From NCBI GenBank assembly GCA_021604805.1, contig BQJR01000001.1, forward strand, positions 1,051,102 through 1,115,101: a stretch of 64,000 nt of DNA, in the 5' to 3' direction. A model generated the notes under the pieces. That model worked only from the letters and a program-made list of their open reading frames with translations, did no database searches and had not been told where the DNA came from. Below are positions 20,093 through 29,322 of the stretch, piece by piece. This stretch comes from Planctomycetota bacterium (lineage in GTDB: Bacteria > Planctomycetota > B15-G4). The translations under genes and the position numbers were made by a program. Positions within the stretch are counted from its first letter, which is position 1. The number at the start of each line of letters is the position of its first letter.

Positions 20093-20431
20093 TCAGACCT
20101 CGAGGACGGTCAGCGCTTGGTCTTCGGTGTTCACGATCTGGAAGATCTTGTCGAGGCGCGCGAGCTTGAAGAGGCGCATCACGGTCTCGCAGGGGCCGCA
20201 GATCACGAGGTCGCGGGCACGCCCCAGGCGCTTCTGCGTGGTGACGATGGCGCCCAAGCCGGAGCTGTCCACGAACTCGACCTTGCTCAGGTCGAGCACG
20301 ATGCGCTCGCTGCCTTGACTGATGAAGCCGTCCATGGCGTCGCGGAAGTCGGTGGCCACGTAAGAGTCGAGGCGACTCTCGAACAGCTTCACCACCAGCA
20401 CGTCGCCGTGGTTGTTGGTCTCAATGTGCAT
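20093..20431 (-). CDS. STAS-domain anti-sigma factor antagonist (1)
   Basis: 112-residue SpoIIAA/RsbV-type protein that, when unphosphorylated, binds a serine-kinase anti-sigma factor. Hydrophobic core LVVKLFESRLD, then LDLSKVEFVDSSGLGAIV, where the DSSG serine region (55-58) is the phosphorylation site in the family. 48 bp after the receiver-PP2C gene and 68 bp before glgP. It is a second STAS protein for the cassette (the other is at 22267), so either two partners compete for one kinase or this one has another partner. Confidence 0.88.
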   Translation of the reverse strand: MHIETNNHGDVLVVKLFESRLDSYVATDFRDAMDGFISQGSERIVLDLSKVEFVDSSGLGAIVTTQKRLGRARDLVICGPCETVMRLFKLARLDKIFQIVNTEDQALTVLEV

Positions 20432-20479
20432 GACGGGTAGGTCCTCTCTGGCACGCAGGAGCGCGGGCCGGTTGTCGTG

Positions 20480-21736
20480 TTAAGTCTGGGAAGGATCGCC
20501 GGGGCTCCGTCCCCGGTACTCCAAAGCGACGATCGTGATGTCATCGTTCGGGTGGCGGCCGTTGCCGAACTCGTTGACCGAGTCGACGACTTCGTCGCAG
20601 GCCTGCTGCACGTCGCCCGCGGGCGCGGCAGCCAGGTGTTCCTCGAGGCGCTCTTCGCCGTACTCGCCGTCGTCGCCGGTGTACTCGGCGATGCCGTCGG
20701 TGAAGAGGAACAGGCGATCGCCGGGGCGCAGCGTCACGCGGCCTTCGTCGAAGGGCATCACGCCCCCCATGCCGATGATCGTGCCGCCTTCGCTGAGGTA
20801 CTCGAGCGAGCCGTCGGCGCGACGCAAGGTGGGCGCGGGGTGCGCGGCGTTGCAGTAGCGCAGCTCGCCGCTGCGCGTGTCGAGCACCATGTAGAACATC
20901 GTGAAGTACTTGTCGAAGCGCTCCATCGGGTACTCGTCGTCGAGCAAGCGCATGACTTCGTCGGGCGAGCGGATCTGTTCGCCCTCGGCGTTCGGGTCCG
21001 TGAGCACGCCGCCTTGCGGTGTGAGCGTCTGGCTCACCGACACCGTCACCATCGCGGCGGGCACACCGTGACCGCTCACGTCGAGCATGTAGATGCCCAC
21101 GCGGTGTTCGTCGAGCTGCACGAGGTTGAAGACGTCACCACCGATGGAGGTACACGGCACGTAGCGCCAGGCCATGTCGAAGCACTTGGCCTCGGGGCGC
21201 GCGCGCGGGATCAGCGCGGCTTGGATGTCGGCGGCGGCCGCGAGGTCGGACTGCAGCGTCTTGGCCTGCACGCGCAACTCGCGGTTGGCTTCGCGCAGCG
21301 ACTCCGACAAGCGCTGGATGCGCACTTGACTGCGCACGCGCGCCAGGACTTCACCGCGGTCGAAGGGCTTCGTCACGTAGTCGACGGCGCCGAGCTCGAG
21401 GCCGCGTACCTTGTCGGCGGTCTCGGAGAGCGCGGACAAGAAGATGATCGGGATCGATCGCGTCTGCTCGTCGGCCTGCAGGGCTTGGCAGACCTCGTAG
21501 CCGTCCATGCCCGGCATCATGATGTCGAGCAACACGAGGTCGGGCGACTCGGTGCGCGCGAGCGAGATGGCGCGCTCGCCGTTCTCCGCTTCGAGCACCT
21601 GACACTCTTCGCGATCGAGGATCGCGCTGAGCAGCTTGCGGTTCAGCGGTGCGTCGTCGACGACAAGAATGCGCGGCGGGCGCGTGCTGGCGTCGGGCTG
21701 CACCGAGGGCGTGGAGGGTTCTGTGGGAGCGTGCAT
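20480..21736 (-). CDS. Response regulator with SpoIIE/RsbU-type PP2C phosphatase domain
   Basis: Dephosphorylates STAS antagonists in partner-switching systems under two-component control. 418 residues from ATG at 21736, chosen for GGGGAG seven bases upstream; two earlier starts are possible. Receiver domain at about residues 22-140 with acidic pocket VVDDAP, phospho-acceptor Asp71 (LLDIMMPGMDG) and YVTKPF. A coiled-coil linker follows (about 145-180), then PP2C metal motifs IGGDVFN, MLDVSGHGVPAAM, LFLFTDGIAEY and the final HPNDDITIVAL. All catalytic acidic residues appear present. Cognate kinase not obvious; hybrid or PhoR-like kinases nearby are candidates only. Confidence 0.92.
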   Translation of the reverse strand: MHAPTEPSTPSVQPDASTRPPRILVVDDAPLNRKLLSAILDREECQVLEAENGERAISLARTESPDLVLLDIMMPGMDGYEVCQALQADEQTRSIPIIFLSALSETADKVRGLELGAVDYVTKPFDRGEVLARVRSQVRIQRLSESLREANRELRVQAKTLQSDLAAAADIQAALIPRARPEAKCFDMAWRYVPCTSIGGDVFNLVQLDEHRVGIYMLDVSGHGVPAAMVTVSVSQTLTPQGGVLTDPNAEGEQIRSPDEVMRLLDDEYPMERFDKYFTMFYMVLDTRSGELRYCNAAHPAPTLRRADGSLEYLSEGGTIIGMGGVMPFDEGRVTLRPGDRLFLFTDGIAEYTGDDGEYGEERLEEHLAAAPAGDVQQACDEVVDSVNEFGNGRHPNDDITIVALEYRGRSPGDPSQT

Positions 21737-21823
21737 GTCGGCACTCCCCATCGACCAGCTGAGCACCTGACCTGTACCGATTTCCACGACGGTTCCGAGG
21801 GCCCGGAGGCCGCTCGCCGTCGC

Positions 21824-22270
21824 TCAGGCCGGGGACACGCGCGGGAGCGCCGTGAACAGGCTCAGCACGTTGCGCTTGCCGGTACTGGCGTAGCGCAGGT
21901 CGTCGCCAGCGGAGCGCACCATCATCAAGCCCATGCCGCCTTCGGGCCAGGTCCGCGGATCGGCAGGATCCGGGTCGGGCGGCGGCGGCACGAGGTTGGG
22001 ATCGAAGGGATGACCCTCGTCGATCACCGAGATGGTCAGGCCCGTGTCGTCCCAGTTGAGGGACAAGCCGAGCACGCCTGGCGACAAGTTCTTGTAGGAG
22101 TGCCGGAACACGTTGGTGGTCAATTCGGAGACGGCCATCTCCCACGCCGCCACGCGATCACTCGGCAGCCCCCACTCGGTGAGCACGCGCGCCGTCTCCT
22201 CGGTGAGCAGACGAGCCAGCTCGAGCGAGGCAGGACCCTCGCGGTGATAAGTGTGGGCCGCGGAGCTCAG
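21824..22270 (-). CDS. RsbW/SpoIIAB-type serine kinase anti-sigma factor, possible CTG start
   Basis: GHKL-ATPase anti-sigma factor that would sequester a sigma factor and phosphorylate the STAS partner. N-box ELTTNVFRHSY, G1 DEGHPFDPN and G2 GGMGLMMVRS are visible. The first standard start (GTG, 22186) gives 120 residues but cuts the normal N-terminal helix. In-frame sequence upstream (ASLELARLLTEETARV) matches the family, and the only start-like codon there is CTG at 22270, 8 bases after AAGGAG and overlapping the upstream STAS stop as CTGA. That start gives 148 residues. An acidic Pro/Asp-rich insert lies between G1 and G2. Confidence 0.8.
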   Translation of the reverse strand: MSSAAHTYHREGPASLELARLLTEETARVLTEWGLPSDRVAAWEMAVSELTTNVFRHSYKNLSPGVLGLSLNWDDTGLTISVIDEGHPFDPNLVPPPPDPDPADPRTWPEGGMGLMMVRSAGDDLRYASTGKRNVLSLFTALPRVSPA

Positions 22271-22605
22271 CGCTCGAGCTCCTTGGCCGCGCTGTCCACG
22301 GTGCCGTAGATCTCGAACACGCGATGCAGACGCGTGAGCTCGACGATCGCGCGCACGGAGGGCGTGAGACCCGCCAACACGAGGTCGCCGCCCTTGTCGC
22401 GCGCCGCCTTCAGTGTGGTGACGAGCGCACCCAAGCCCGTGGAATCGATGCGGTCGACAGCCGCGAGGTCGAGCGCGAGGCGCACATTGCCCGACTTCAC
22501 GAAGCCCCCGAGCTCTTGGCGCACGTTGCCGGCCGAACCAGCATCGAGCGCGCCTGCGAGCACGACGATGCGCACGCCTGCGGTGTCACGGGTCTGGAGC
22601 TTCAT
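22267..22605 (-). CDS. STAS-domain anti-sigma factor antagonist (2)
   Basis: 112 residues from ATG at 22605. SpoIIAA/RsbV fold with LALDLAAVDRIDSTGLGALV; the DSTG site (residues 54-57) is as in RsbV. First gene of the cassette antagonist - kinase - phosphatase - antagonist - glgP. Its stop overlaps the proposed CTG start of the kinase, so the antagonist and kinase would be made in step. Upstream (22606-22806) is a 201-bp divergent spacer to the GT2 gene that must hold both promoters; no strong consensus was identified there. Confidence 0.88.
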   Translation of the reverse strand: MKLQTRDTAGVRIVVLAGALDAGSAGNVRQELGGFVKSGNVRLALDLAAVDRIDSTGLGALVTTLKAARDKGGDLVLAGLTPSVRAIVELTRLHRVFEIYGTVDSAAKELER

Positions 22606-22806
22606 GGCACACCTGCTCGGAGGAAACGGGAACGGAGTCGAAACCCTGGGTGACGCGCCCACGCGGGCCGGACCCAGTGCTCTTCGTCGCTCTCTCTCGG
22701 CACAGTCGCAACTGAAACTTCAGCCTCCCTCCTGCGAGAGAGACTCATGCTACGCCCCCCCTTCCTACCGATAAAGAGACGCCCCCCCTCTGCTCGGTGA
22801 CCGCTC

Positions 22807-23967
22807 GTGCTCGATGCTCTTGTGCTGCTGCTGCTGTTCGCGTGCCTGCCGGGGAGCGTGGAATTGCTGCTGCTCAGCCTCGGAGGCCTCCTCCCGGCGC
22901 GGCCGGCTCCGCGTGGCACGGCGCCGCACCCGCGTCTCGCCGTGGTCGTGCCGGCGCACGATGAAGCCAGCGGGATCGCAGCTTGCGTCGCGAGCCTGCA
23001 GGCCTGTGAGGGCTCGCACGATGTCGTCGTGATCGCCGACAACTGCAGCGACGACACCGCGCAACTCGCCGAAGCCGCCGGCGCGCGCGTGCTCGTACGC
23101 CACGATGAGAACCGGCGCGGCAAGGGCTGGGCGCTCGACTTCGCCTTCCGACAGTTGCTCGACGAAGGCTACGAGGCGCTCGCTGTCGTGGACGCTGACA
23201 GCCGCGTGGACCCGGACTTCGTGCGTTGCCTCTGCGAGCGTCTCGCTTGTGGCGCCGACGCCGTGCAAGCGCGCTACCAGGTGCTGAACCCCGACGGCTC
23301 GCTGCGCACGCGACTGATGAGCGTGGCCTTCATGGCCTTCAACGTGCTGCGCCCGCGCGGTCGCGCCCGCTGGGGGCTCTCCGCGGGCATCCTCGGCAAC
23401 GGCTTCGCGCTCTCGGCCGACACGCTGCGCGCGATCCCCTACGAAGCGCGTTCCGTGGTCGAAGACCTCGAGTACCACCTGCGACTCGTGCGCGCGAAGC
23501 GACGCGTGGAGTTCGCCGACGAGACCTGTGTGTTCGGCGAGATGCCCGAAGGCGGCAGCGCGTCGGGGACGCAACGCGCACGCTGGGAGGGCGGGCGTCT
23601 GCGCATGATGCGCGAGACAGCGCCGAGCCTCTCGCGCGAGGTCTTCCTGCGCGGCCGCTGGTCCTTGCTCGAACCGCTGCTCGAACTGTTGCTGCTCCCG
23701 CTCTCGCAACACGTGATGCTGCTCGCCGTCGCCGCGGCCCTGCCCAGCGCCTGGCGTCCGGCGGCGCTTGCCGGCTTGGCGCTCGTGGGCCTGCACGTGC
23801 TCGCCGGCCTGCGCGTCGGAGGCGGTGGCTGGCGTGACCTGGGAGCCCTCGCGAGCGCCCCCCTTTATGTGATCTGGAAGTTGACGCTGGCCAAGGCGCT
23901 CGCACGAGCGTCGACGGACAGCGCAGATTGGGTGCGCACTGCGCGCAACGACGATCCCGCGACCTGA
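22807..23967 (+). CDS. Membrane GT2 family glycosyltransferase
   Basis: Transfers a sugar from a nucleotide sugar at the cytoplasmic membrane, probably for an exported polysaccharide. 386 residues from a GTG at 22807 with only a weak ribosome site. One N-terminal helix, the GT-A domain with VVVPAHDEASGI, ADNCSDDT, a DAD metal motif (AVVDADSRVD, near 120), acceptor motif VVEDLEYHLRL, and QRARWEGGR in place of QxxRW. Two to three C-terminal helices. First of three genes (with the phosphoglycosyl transferase and the nucleotidyltransferase fusion) on the same strand. Confidence 0.87.
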   Translation: MLDALVLLLLFACLPGSVELLLLSLGGLLPARPAPRGTAPHPRLAVVVPAHDEASGIAACVASLQACEGSHDVVVIADNCSDDTAQLAEAAGARVLVRHDENRRGKGWALDFAFRQLLDEGYEALAVVDADSRVDPDFVRCLCERLACGADAVQARYQVLNPDGSLRTRLMSVAFMAFNVLRPRGRARWGLSAGILGNGFALSADTLRAIPYEARSVVEDLEYHLRLVRAKRRVEFADETCVFGEMPEGGSASGTQRARWEGGRLRMMRETAPSLSREVFLRGRWSLLEPLLELLLLPLSQHVMLLAVAAALPSAWRPAALAGLALVGLHVLAGLRVGGGGWRDLGALASAPLYVIWKLTLAKALARASTDSADWVRTARNDDPAT

Positions 23968-24041
23968 ACTGCCTAGAGCTTCAGTTGGTCGCCGGTTTGT
24001 GGCGATAGGGACGACAGAACATCACCCCATGGTTGCCTGCC

Positions 24042-24791
24042 ATGCCGCGCGACTCACAATCCGACAACCCCCTCGAACGCCACCTCGAGCAGCAACTCCT
24101 CGAGCGTTACGGCGGCGTGGGTGTGCGCATGCGCTTCGGACACCTGCGCTTCCACCTGCGCCGGTTGACCTTCCTGGGCGTGCTGCGCGGCACGCATCTC
24201 GTCAAGCGCTTGCTCGACCTGGTGATCGCGCTGCCGCTGGCGCTCGTGATGTTGCCCGGCTTCCTGCTGCTCGCCGCGCTCATCCGCATCGAGTCGCCGG
24301 GCCCGGTGTTCTTCGCGCAGCAACGCATCGGTCGTCACGGCAAGCCCTTCACGATGTTCAAGTTCCGCTCGATGTTCCTCGACGCCGAAGCGCGCAAGCA
24401 GGAACTCGCCAAACAGAACGAGAGCGGCGACGGCGTGATCTTCAAGATGAAGCATGACCCGCGCATCACGCGCGTCGGGCGTTTCATCCGCAAGGCTTCG
24501 ATCGACGAGCTGCCGCAACTCTGGAACGTGATCCGCGGCGACATGTCGCTGGTCGGGCCGCGTCCGCCGGTGCCGGCCGAGGTCGCCGAGTACAGCATCA
24601 GCGATCGTCGCCGCCTCGAAGTCATCCCCGGCATCACCTGCATCTGGCAGGTCAGCGGCCGCTCCGACATCCCCTTCGATCAGCAAGTCGAACTCGACTC
24701 CGAGTACATCGAGAGCCAGAGCTTCCTGGGCGACGTGCGCTTGCTGCTCAAGACCATCCCCGCCGTCCTCCTCGGCCGCGGAGCTTACTGA
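24042..24791 (+). CDS. Phosphoglycosyl transferase (bacterial sugar transferase)
   Basis: Initiates lipid-linked glycan synthesis by placing a sugar-1-phosphate on polyprenyl phosphate. 249 residues from ATG at 24042; no good ribosome site is visible. An about 50-residue N-terminal extension precedes the membrane helix LLDLVIALPLALVMLPGFLL, then IESPGPVFFAQQRIGRHGKP, FKFRSMFLDAEA, ASIDELPQLWNVIRGDMSLV, GPRPPVPAEV and a final EYIES...LLLKTIPAVL, all typical of the PglC/WcaJ catalytic domain. Its stop overlaps the ATG of the next gene by one base (TGATG). Confidence 0.92.
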   Translation: MPRDSQSDNPLERHLEQQLLERYGGVGVRMRFGHLRFHLRRLTFLGVLRGTHLVKRLLDLVIALPLALVMLPGFLLLAALIRIESPGPVFFAQQRIGRHGKPFTMFKFRSMFLDAEARKQELAKQNESGDGVIFKMKHDPRITRVGRFIRKASIDELPQLWNVIRGDMSLVGPRPPVPAEVAEYSISDRRRLEVIPGITCIWQVSGRSDIPFDQQVELDSEYIESQSFLGDVRLLLKTIPAVLLGRGAY

Positions 24792-26203
24792 TGAAGGCGC
24801 TGCTCCTCGCCGATCAAGAACTGCCCGAGCTCGCGCCGCTGAGCGAGCGCACCGCTCCCGCCCTGCTGCCCGTGCTGGGCAAGCCCTTGGTGGTGCACGC
24901 CGTGGAGAGCCTGGTCGCCGCTGGGATCACCGAGATCGTGATCAGCGTTTCACCGCACGCCCGCCTGGTGGAACAGGAGTTGGGCGACGGCACGCGCTTC
25001 GGCGCCCGCTTCCAGTTCCAACTCACGCGCGGCGACGGCGACTTCCGCCGCTTGGCCGGCCGTCTCTCGCAACTCGGCGACGACTACCTCGTGGTCGACG
25101 CGATGGTGCTGCGCTCCGCCTTCATCGACAGCTTCCTGGAGAGTTGCGCCGAGCACCCCGGCGTCTCCCTGCGCGCCACCGCCGACGGCACCCCGTGTGG
25201 CGTGTGGCGCATGGACAACTCGGACGCCGAACGCTTCACCGACGTGGAAGTCGCCGACGCCGTGGCGCGCCCCATCGCAGGACTGCGCGCTTTCCACACC
25301 GCCAACATGGAAGCTCTCGCCGGACGTTTCCCCGGCTTGCTCATGCGCGGCTCGGAACGCTCGCCCAAGTTGCGCGCCTGCCGTCACGCCCGCGTGCGCC
25401 CCCGCGAAGTGCTCACCGGAAGCGCCTTCGTGGGCCGCGGGAGCACCGTGAAGCCGAGCGCCGAGCTGCACGGCCCGGTGGTGCTCGGCGACCACGTGAT
25501 CGTGGACGAACAAGCCATCTTGCGCGACACCGTCGTGCTGCAAGACACCTACGTGGGGCCGCACGTGGAGCTCGATCACGCGATCGTGTGGAAGTCCTAC
25601 CTCATCCGTGTCGACACCGGCGCGGTGGCGGTGGTCACCGACCCCACCTTGCTCGCGGATCTCGCGGGCGAGAGCGTCAGCGCGGTGGTGCGTCTCGGAT
25701 TCGACCGGCTCGTGGCGCTGGCACTGATCGTGCTCGCGGCGCCACTCTGGATCTGGATGGCACTCGACTCCTGGCGCGTCGCGCCGCAACGTCCGTTCCC
25801 GCGTCGCTCCCTGCTCGGCAACCGCGTCACGCGCACGGTCGACGGTCAGAGCCGACGTGAACCGTTCAGCGTGATCGAAGGCGCCACTCACATCCCGGTG
25901 CTGCGCCGCCTGCCGTGGTTGCTCGCGGTGCTCAAGGGCGAGCTCGCGCTCGTGGGCGTGCAGCCGCTCGCCCCCGACGAAGCCGGCGCGCACGCCGAGG
26001 AATGGCAGCGCGTGCGTGAAGGCGCCCCCGTGGGCCTGATCGCCCCCGGAGAACCGAACGACCCGAACAGCGGTGAAGAGCAGGCCCTGCTCGAGGCGCT
26101 CTACGCCGAGACCCGCAGCCTGGGCACCGATCTGCGCTGCGTGGCACGTGCGGCGCGCGGACTGCTGAGTCCCTCGGCCTGGAAGCTGCCGATCCGCTTC
26201 TGA
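24791..26203 (+). CDS. Nucleotidyltransferase / beta-helix / degenerate sugar-transferase fusion
   Basis: 470-residue three-part protein. Residues 1-200 resemble sugar-1-phosphate nucleotidyltransferases ([29 protein letters not shown]) but lack the N-terminal G-G-G-T-R-L-type loop, here [16 protein letters not shown]. Residues 215-285 show left-handed beta-helix hexapeptides ([30 protein letters not shown]). Residues 300-470 hold a membrane helix ([19 protein letters not shown]) and a recognisable but altered phosphoglycosyl transferase end: [20 protein letters not shown] aligns with the upstream protein's LPQLWNVIRGDMSLVGPRPP. It may scaffold or regulate the preceding enzyme. Enzyme activity is uncertain. 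Confidence 0.72.
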   Translation: MKALLLADQELPELAPLSERTAPALLPVLGKPLVVHAVESLVAAGITEIVISVSPHARLVEQELGDGTRFGARFQFQLTRGDGDFRRLAGRLSQLGDDYLVVDAMVLRSAFIDSFLESCAEHPGVSLRATADGTPCGVWRMDNSDAERFTDVEVADAVARPIAGLRAFHTANMEALAGRFPGLLMRGSERSPKLRACRHARVRPREVLTGSAFVGRGSTVKPSAELHGPVVLGDHVIVDEQAILRDTVVLQDTYVGPHVELDHAIVWKSYLIRVDTGAVAVVTDPTLLADLAGESVSAVVRLGFDRLVALALIVLAAPLWIWMALDSWRVAPQRPFPRRSLLGNRVTRTVDGQSRREPFSVIEGATHIPVLRRLPWLLAVLKGELALVGVQPLAPDEAGAHAEEWQRVREGAPVGLIAPGEPNDPNSGEEQALLEALYAETRSLGTDLRCVARAARGLLSPSAWKLPIRF

Positions 26204-26243
26204 GCGCGGCAATCGAGCACAAGTCCGGCGGCGAATCCGGTCG

Positions 26244-28913
26244 ATGCAGACGGCGAGCCTTTCCTCGTGGGCCGCCATGAACCTCGCCACTCGACTCCTG
26301 CTCCGTGTGTGTCTGCCCGTCGTCGCCTTGCTCGCGACCGGCGCGGTGATCCTGCACGTGTCTTACATGGAGGACGAGGAACGCTCGGCGCGCAGCGAGC
26401 TCGAACGCAGCGCGCGCATCGTGTCCGGCTTCCTCACCGATCACGTGGAACTGGCGCGCACCGCGCTCGCCGGGATGGCGGCGTCCACGAGCCTGCAACG
26501 CTGGACCGACGCGCGTGATGCCGTCGACGCGCAGATCGCCTGGCGCTTGCTCGAACGCGAAGCCGAGAACCTGCTCGCGGCCCACGTGGAGCTGTCGAAG
26601 CTCTGCGTGATCGACGCGAGCGGCGTCGAACACCCGCTCGCCCGACAGACGCAGGCCAGCGCGCAGGGCGCGTCGGCCCGACCGGCTCTGCAGACCTTGG
26701 GCGATGTGCCGCACATGCCGCTGGATGCCAAGGTGAACTCGCGCATCCCCGGACAGCAGCTGCGTGTCAGCGCCGAGCTCGACCTGGCCGCAGCGGCCGC
26801 GGAAGTCACGCATCACTTCGCGCGCAGCGTGTCGGGCCTGCAGTTCTCGATCGTCTCCTCCGCGCAGTTCGACGGATACTCAGCGGACGTGCTCGCCACC
26901 GAGATCAGCGTGGCCGAGAACCAAGCACGCCTGCGCGCCTCGCGCCCGCGTGCGCACGCGCTCGCCGATGCCCGCGCGCGCGAACGCACCGCGGCGATCA
27001 CGGGCCTGTGCATCCTCGTGGGGTTGCTCGCGCTGCTCTGGGACCGCTTGCGCCTGACCGTGCTGCGCCCCGTCGCCGAGCTGATGCGCTGCGTGGAAGC
27101 CTTCGACACGGGCAGCGCGCTGCCGCCCCCCGGCGCCCCACGCCCCGACGAACTCGGCCGACTCGAAGACGCGTTGCGCGGTGCCGTGCAGAGCAACCAG
27201 GAAGCGCGTCGCAGCCTGGCCGAAGCCGCCGAGCAACTCGAAGCGCGTGTGCGCGACCGCACGTCGCAGATCCAGCAGTACGCCGAGGAGTTGCGCGTGG
27301 CCCGTGACGAGGCGCGCGCCGCCACCCGCGTGCGGGGTGAGTTCGTCTCCAACGTGAGCCACGAGATCCGCACGCCGCTCAATGGCATCATCGGCATGAG
27401 TGGTCTGCTGCTCGACACGCCGCTGGTCGACGAGCAACGCGAGTACACCGAGGCCGTGCGCAAGGCAGGGCTGGAGCTGCTCACGCTGGTGAACGACGTG
27501 CTCGACTTCTCGAGCGCGGCCGATCACAAGGTCGACCTCGAGGAAACCGAACTCGACCCGCGCGCCTGCCTCAACAGCGTGGCCGAGCTGGTGGCCGACG
27601 ACGCACGCCAGCGCGGCCTGGAACTCGCCGTCGACGTGGCGCCCGAATCGCCGCGTCGCTTGCGCGGCGATGCAGGACGTCTCTCCCAAGTGCTCACGCA
27701 GCTCGCGCGGAACGCCGTGAAGTTCACCGAGAGCGGACACGTGACGCTCCGCGTGAAACCCGGCGACGTGCACGGCGACCACATGGAGATGCGCTTCGAG
27801 GTGCAAGACACGGGCATCGGCATCGACCCCGCCTACCACGCCCAACTCTTCGAGCCCTTCACGCAGCAAGACGGCTCGAGCACGCGTCGGCACGGCGGCA
27901 CCGGTCTCGGCCTCGCGCTCTGCAAGCTGCTCACGGAACTCATGCACGGTGAGATCAGCGTCACGAGCGTCCCGGGTGAGGGCAGCACCTTCGCCTTCAC
28001 GGCGCGCTTCCGACTCGTGGAAGGGCCGGAGACCGACGCGCGCGAGAGTCATCGCGACGAACTCTGGGGCCTGCGCGCACTCGTCGTCGACGACAACCCC
28101 ACGAACCTCACGATCGCACTGCGCGACCTCGAGTCGGGCGGCCTCTCGGCGGTCCCGGCGTCCAACGGTGAGAGCGCGTTGCAACTGGTGGACGAAGCCT
28201 TCCGCGCCGGCGACCCCTTCGATGTCGTGCTCGTCGACATGGCCATGCCCGACATGGACGGCCTCGAAGTCGCCCAGCGCCTCAACCGCGATCCCGCGCA
28301 CGCGCACCTGCCGGTCGTGCTGCTGACCTCGATCCAACCCGAAGACGACCGCGACCTGTTGCACGCCGCCGGCGTGATCGAGCAACTCGTGAAGCCGGTG
28401 AACCGCGAGGAGCTGCTCTCGTGCTTGGAGCGCCTCGTGGCAGCCAGCGAGGCGCGCGCTCTCGCAGGTCGTCCCGCGCGCAACTCCCCGAGCAAGGCGC
28501 AGAAACGCGCGCTCGTCGTGGAGGACAACGCGGTCAACCAGCGCGTCGCGGTGCGCATGCTCGAGAAGCTCGGCTTCCGCGCCGACGTGGCCAGCAACGG
28601 CGAAGAGGCCGTCGAGGCCTGCGCGCAGCTGCCCTACGGCCTGGTGCTGATGGACTGCCAGATGCCCGGCATGGACGGTTTCGAAGCCACGCAAGCGATC
28701 CGCAAGTTGCCTCCCGGCCATGCCGACATGCCCATCGTGGCCATGACAGCGCACGCTCTCCAAGACGACCGCCGACGCGTGCTCGATGTCGGCATGGACG
28801 ACTACCTCAGCAAACCGGTCTCGGCCCACCGTCTCGCCCGCACCTTGGCGCGCTGGATGCCGATCGACACCCCGACCCCCGAATCCAGCCCCCCCGTGGC
28901 GAAGCTCCCATGA
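26244..28913 (+). CDS. Hybrid sensor histidine kinase with two receiver domains
   Basis: Membrane sensor of about 889 residues; ATG at 26244 or at 26277 (which starts directly at the first helix). Two helices enclose a periplasmic sensor of about 210 residues, then a HAMP-like linker and coiled coil. The H-box [12 protein letters not shown] is near residue 372; N-box [15 protein letters not shown] and [13 protein letters not shown] follow. Receiver 1 ([10 protein letters not shown], Asp near 664) and receiver 2 ([10 protein letters not shown], Asp near 803) complete a phosphorelay. The stop overlaps the Hpt gene (ATGA). Ligand and output are unknown; the receiver-PP2C protein at 20480 is a possible target. 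Confidence 0.93.
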   Translation: MQTASLSSWAAMNLATRLLLRVCLPVVALLATGAVILHVSYMEDEERSARSELERSARIVSGFLTDHVELARTALAGMAASTSLQRWTDARDAVDAQIAWRLLEREAENLLAAHVELSKLCVIDASGVEHPLARQTQASAQGASARPALQTLGDVPHMPLDAKVNSRIPGQQLRVSAELDLAAAAAEVTHHFARSVSGLQFSIVSSAQFDGYSADVLATEISVAENQARLRASRPRAHALADARARERTAAITGLCILVGLLALLWDRLRLTVLRPVAELMRCVEAFDTGSALPPPGAPRPDELGRLEDALRGAVQSNQEARRSLAEAAEQLEARVRDRTSQIQQYAEELRVARDEARAATRVRGEFVSNVSHEIRTPLNGIIGMSGLLLDTPLVDEQREYTEAVRKAGLELLTLVNDVLDFSSAADHKVDLEETELDPRACLNSVAELVADDARQRGLELAVDVAPESPRRLRGDAGRLSQVLTQLARNAVKFTESGHVTLRVKPGDVHGDHMEMRFEVQDTGIGIDPAYHAQLFEPFTQQDGSSTRRHGGTGLGLALCKLLTELMHGEISVTSVPGEGSTFAFTARFRLVEGPETDARESHRDELWGLRALVVDDNPTNLTIALRDLESGGLSAVPASNGESALQLVDEAFRAGDPFDVVLVDMAMPDMDGLEVAQRLNRDPAHAHLPVVLLTSIQPEDDRDLLHAAGVIEQLVKPVNREELLSCLERLVAASEARALAGRPARNSPSKAQKRALVVEDNAVNQRVAVRMLEKLGFRADVASNGEEAVEACAQLPYGLVLMDCQMPGMDGFEATQAIRKLPPGHADMPIVAMTAHALQDDRRRVLDVGMDDYLSKPVSAHRLARTLARWMPIDTPTPESSPPVAKLP

Positions 28914-29287
28914 CGATGCACGACGAAAGCAACCGCCCCGCTCCGCTCGACACCGCGCCGCTCGAAGAGTTGCGCGCCTTCTCGGAGGACGACGGCCCCG
29001 ATCTGCTCAGCGAGCTCATCGACATCTTCCTCGACGACACGCCGCCGCGCCTCGACGCGCTGCTCGAGTGTGTCAAGGGTGGCGACCCGGTGGGCACGCG
29101 CGAGAACGCCCACGCGCTCAAGTCCTCTTGCGCACAACTCGGCGCCCTGCATCTCTCCGAGATGTGCAAGCAGCTCGAGTCGATGGGACGCGAAGAGCAG
29201 CTCGACGGCGCGTTGCCGCTCGCCGAAGAAGCGCTCTTCGAGTTCGGCTTCGTGAAGGAGGCCCTGCTCAAAGAGAAGCGCGCCTGA
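28910..29287 (+). CDS. Hpt-domain phosphotransfer protein
   Basis: 125 residues from ATG at 28910. A four-helix Hpt domain with the phospho-acceptor histidine in [14 protein letters not shown] (around residue 66). Translationally coupled to the hybrid kinase by a 4-bp overlap, so it should carry phosphate from that kinase's receivers to a separate response regulator not identified next door. Small, acidic and complete. Confidence 0.9.
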   Translation: MTMHDESNRPAPLDTAPLEELRAFSEDDGPDLLSELIDIFLDDTPPRLDALLECVKGGDPVGTRENAHALKSSCAQLGALHLSEMCKQLESMGREEQLDGALPLAEEALFEFGFVKEALLKEKRA

Positions 29288-29297
29288 CGCGGAACGC

Positions 29298-29321
29298 CCC
29301 CGCAGGGTCGCGAGCGCGGGG
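29298..29321. terminator. Candidate bidirectional terminator
   Basis: CCCCGC (29298-29303) pairs with GCGGGG (29316-29321) between the convergent stops of the Hpt gene and the PhoR-like gene. No T-run follows, so this is tentative. Confidence 0.3.
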
Positions 29322-29322
29322 C

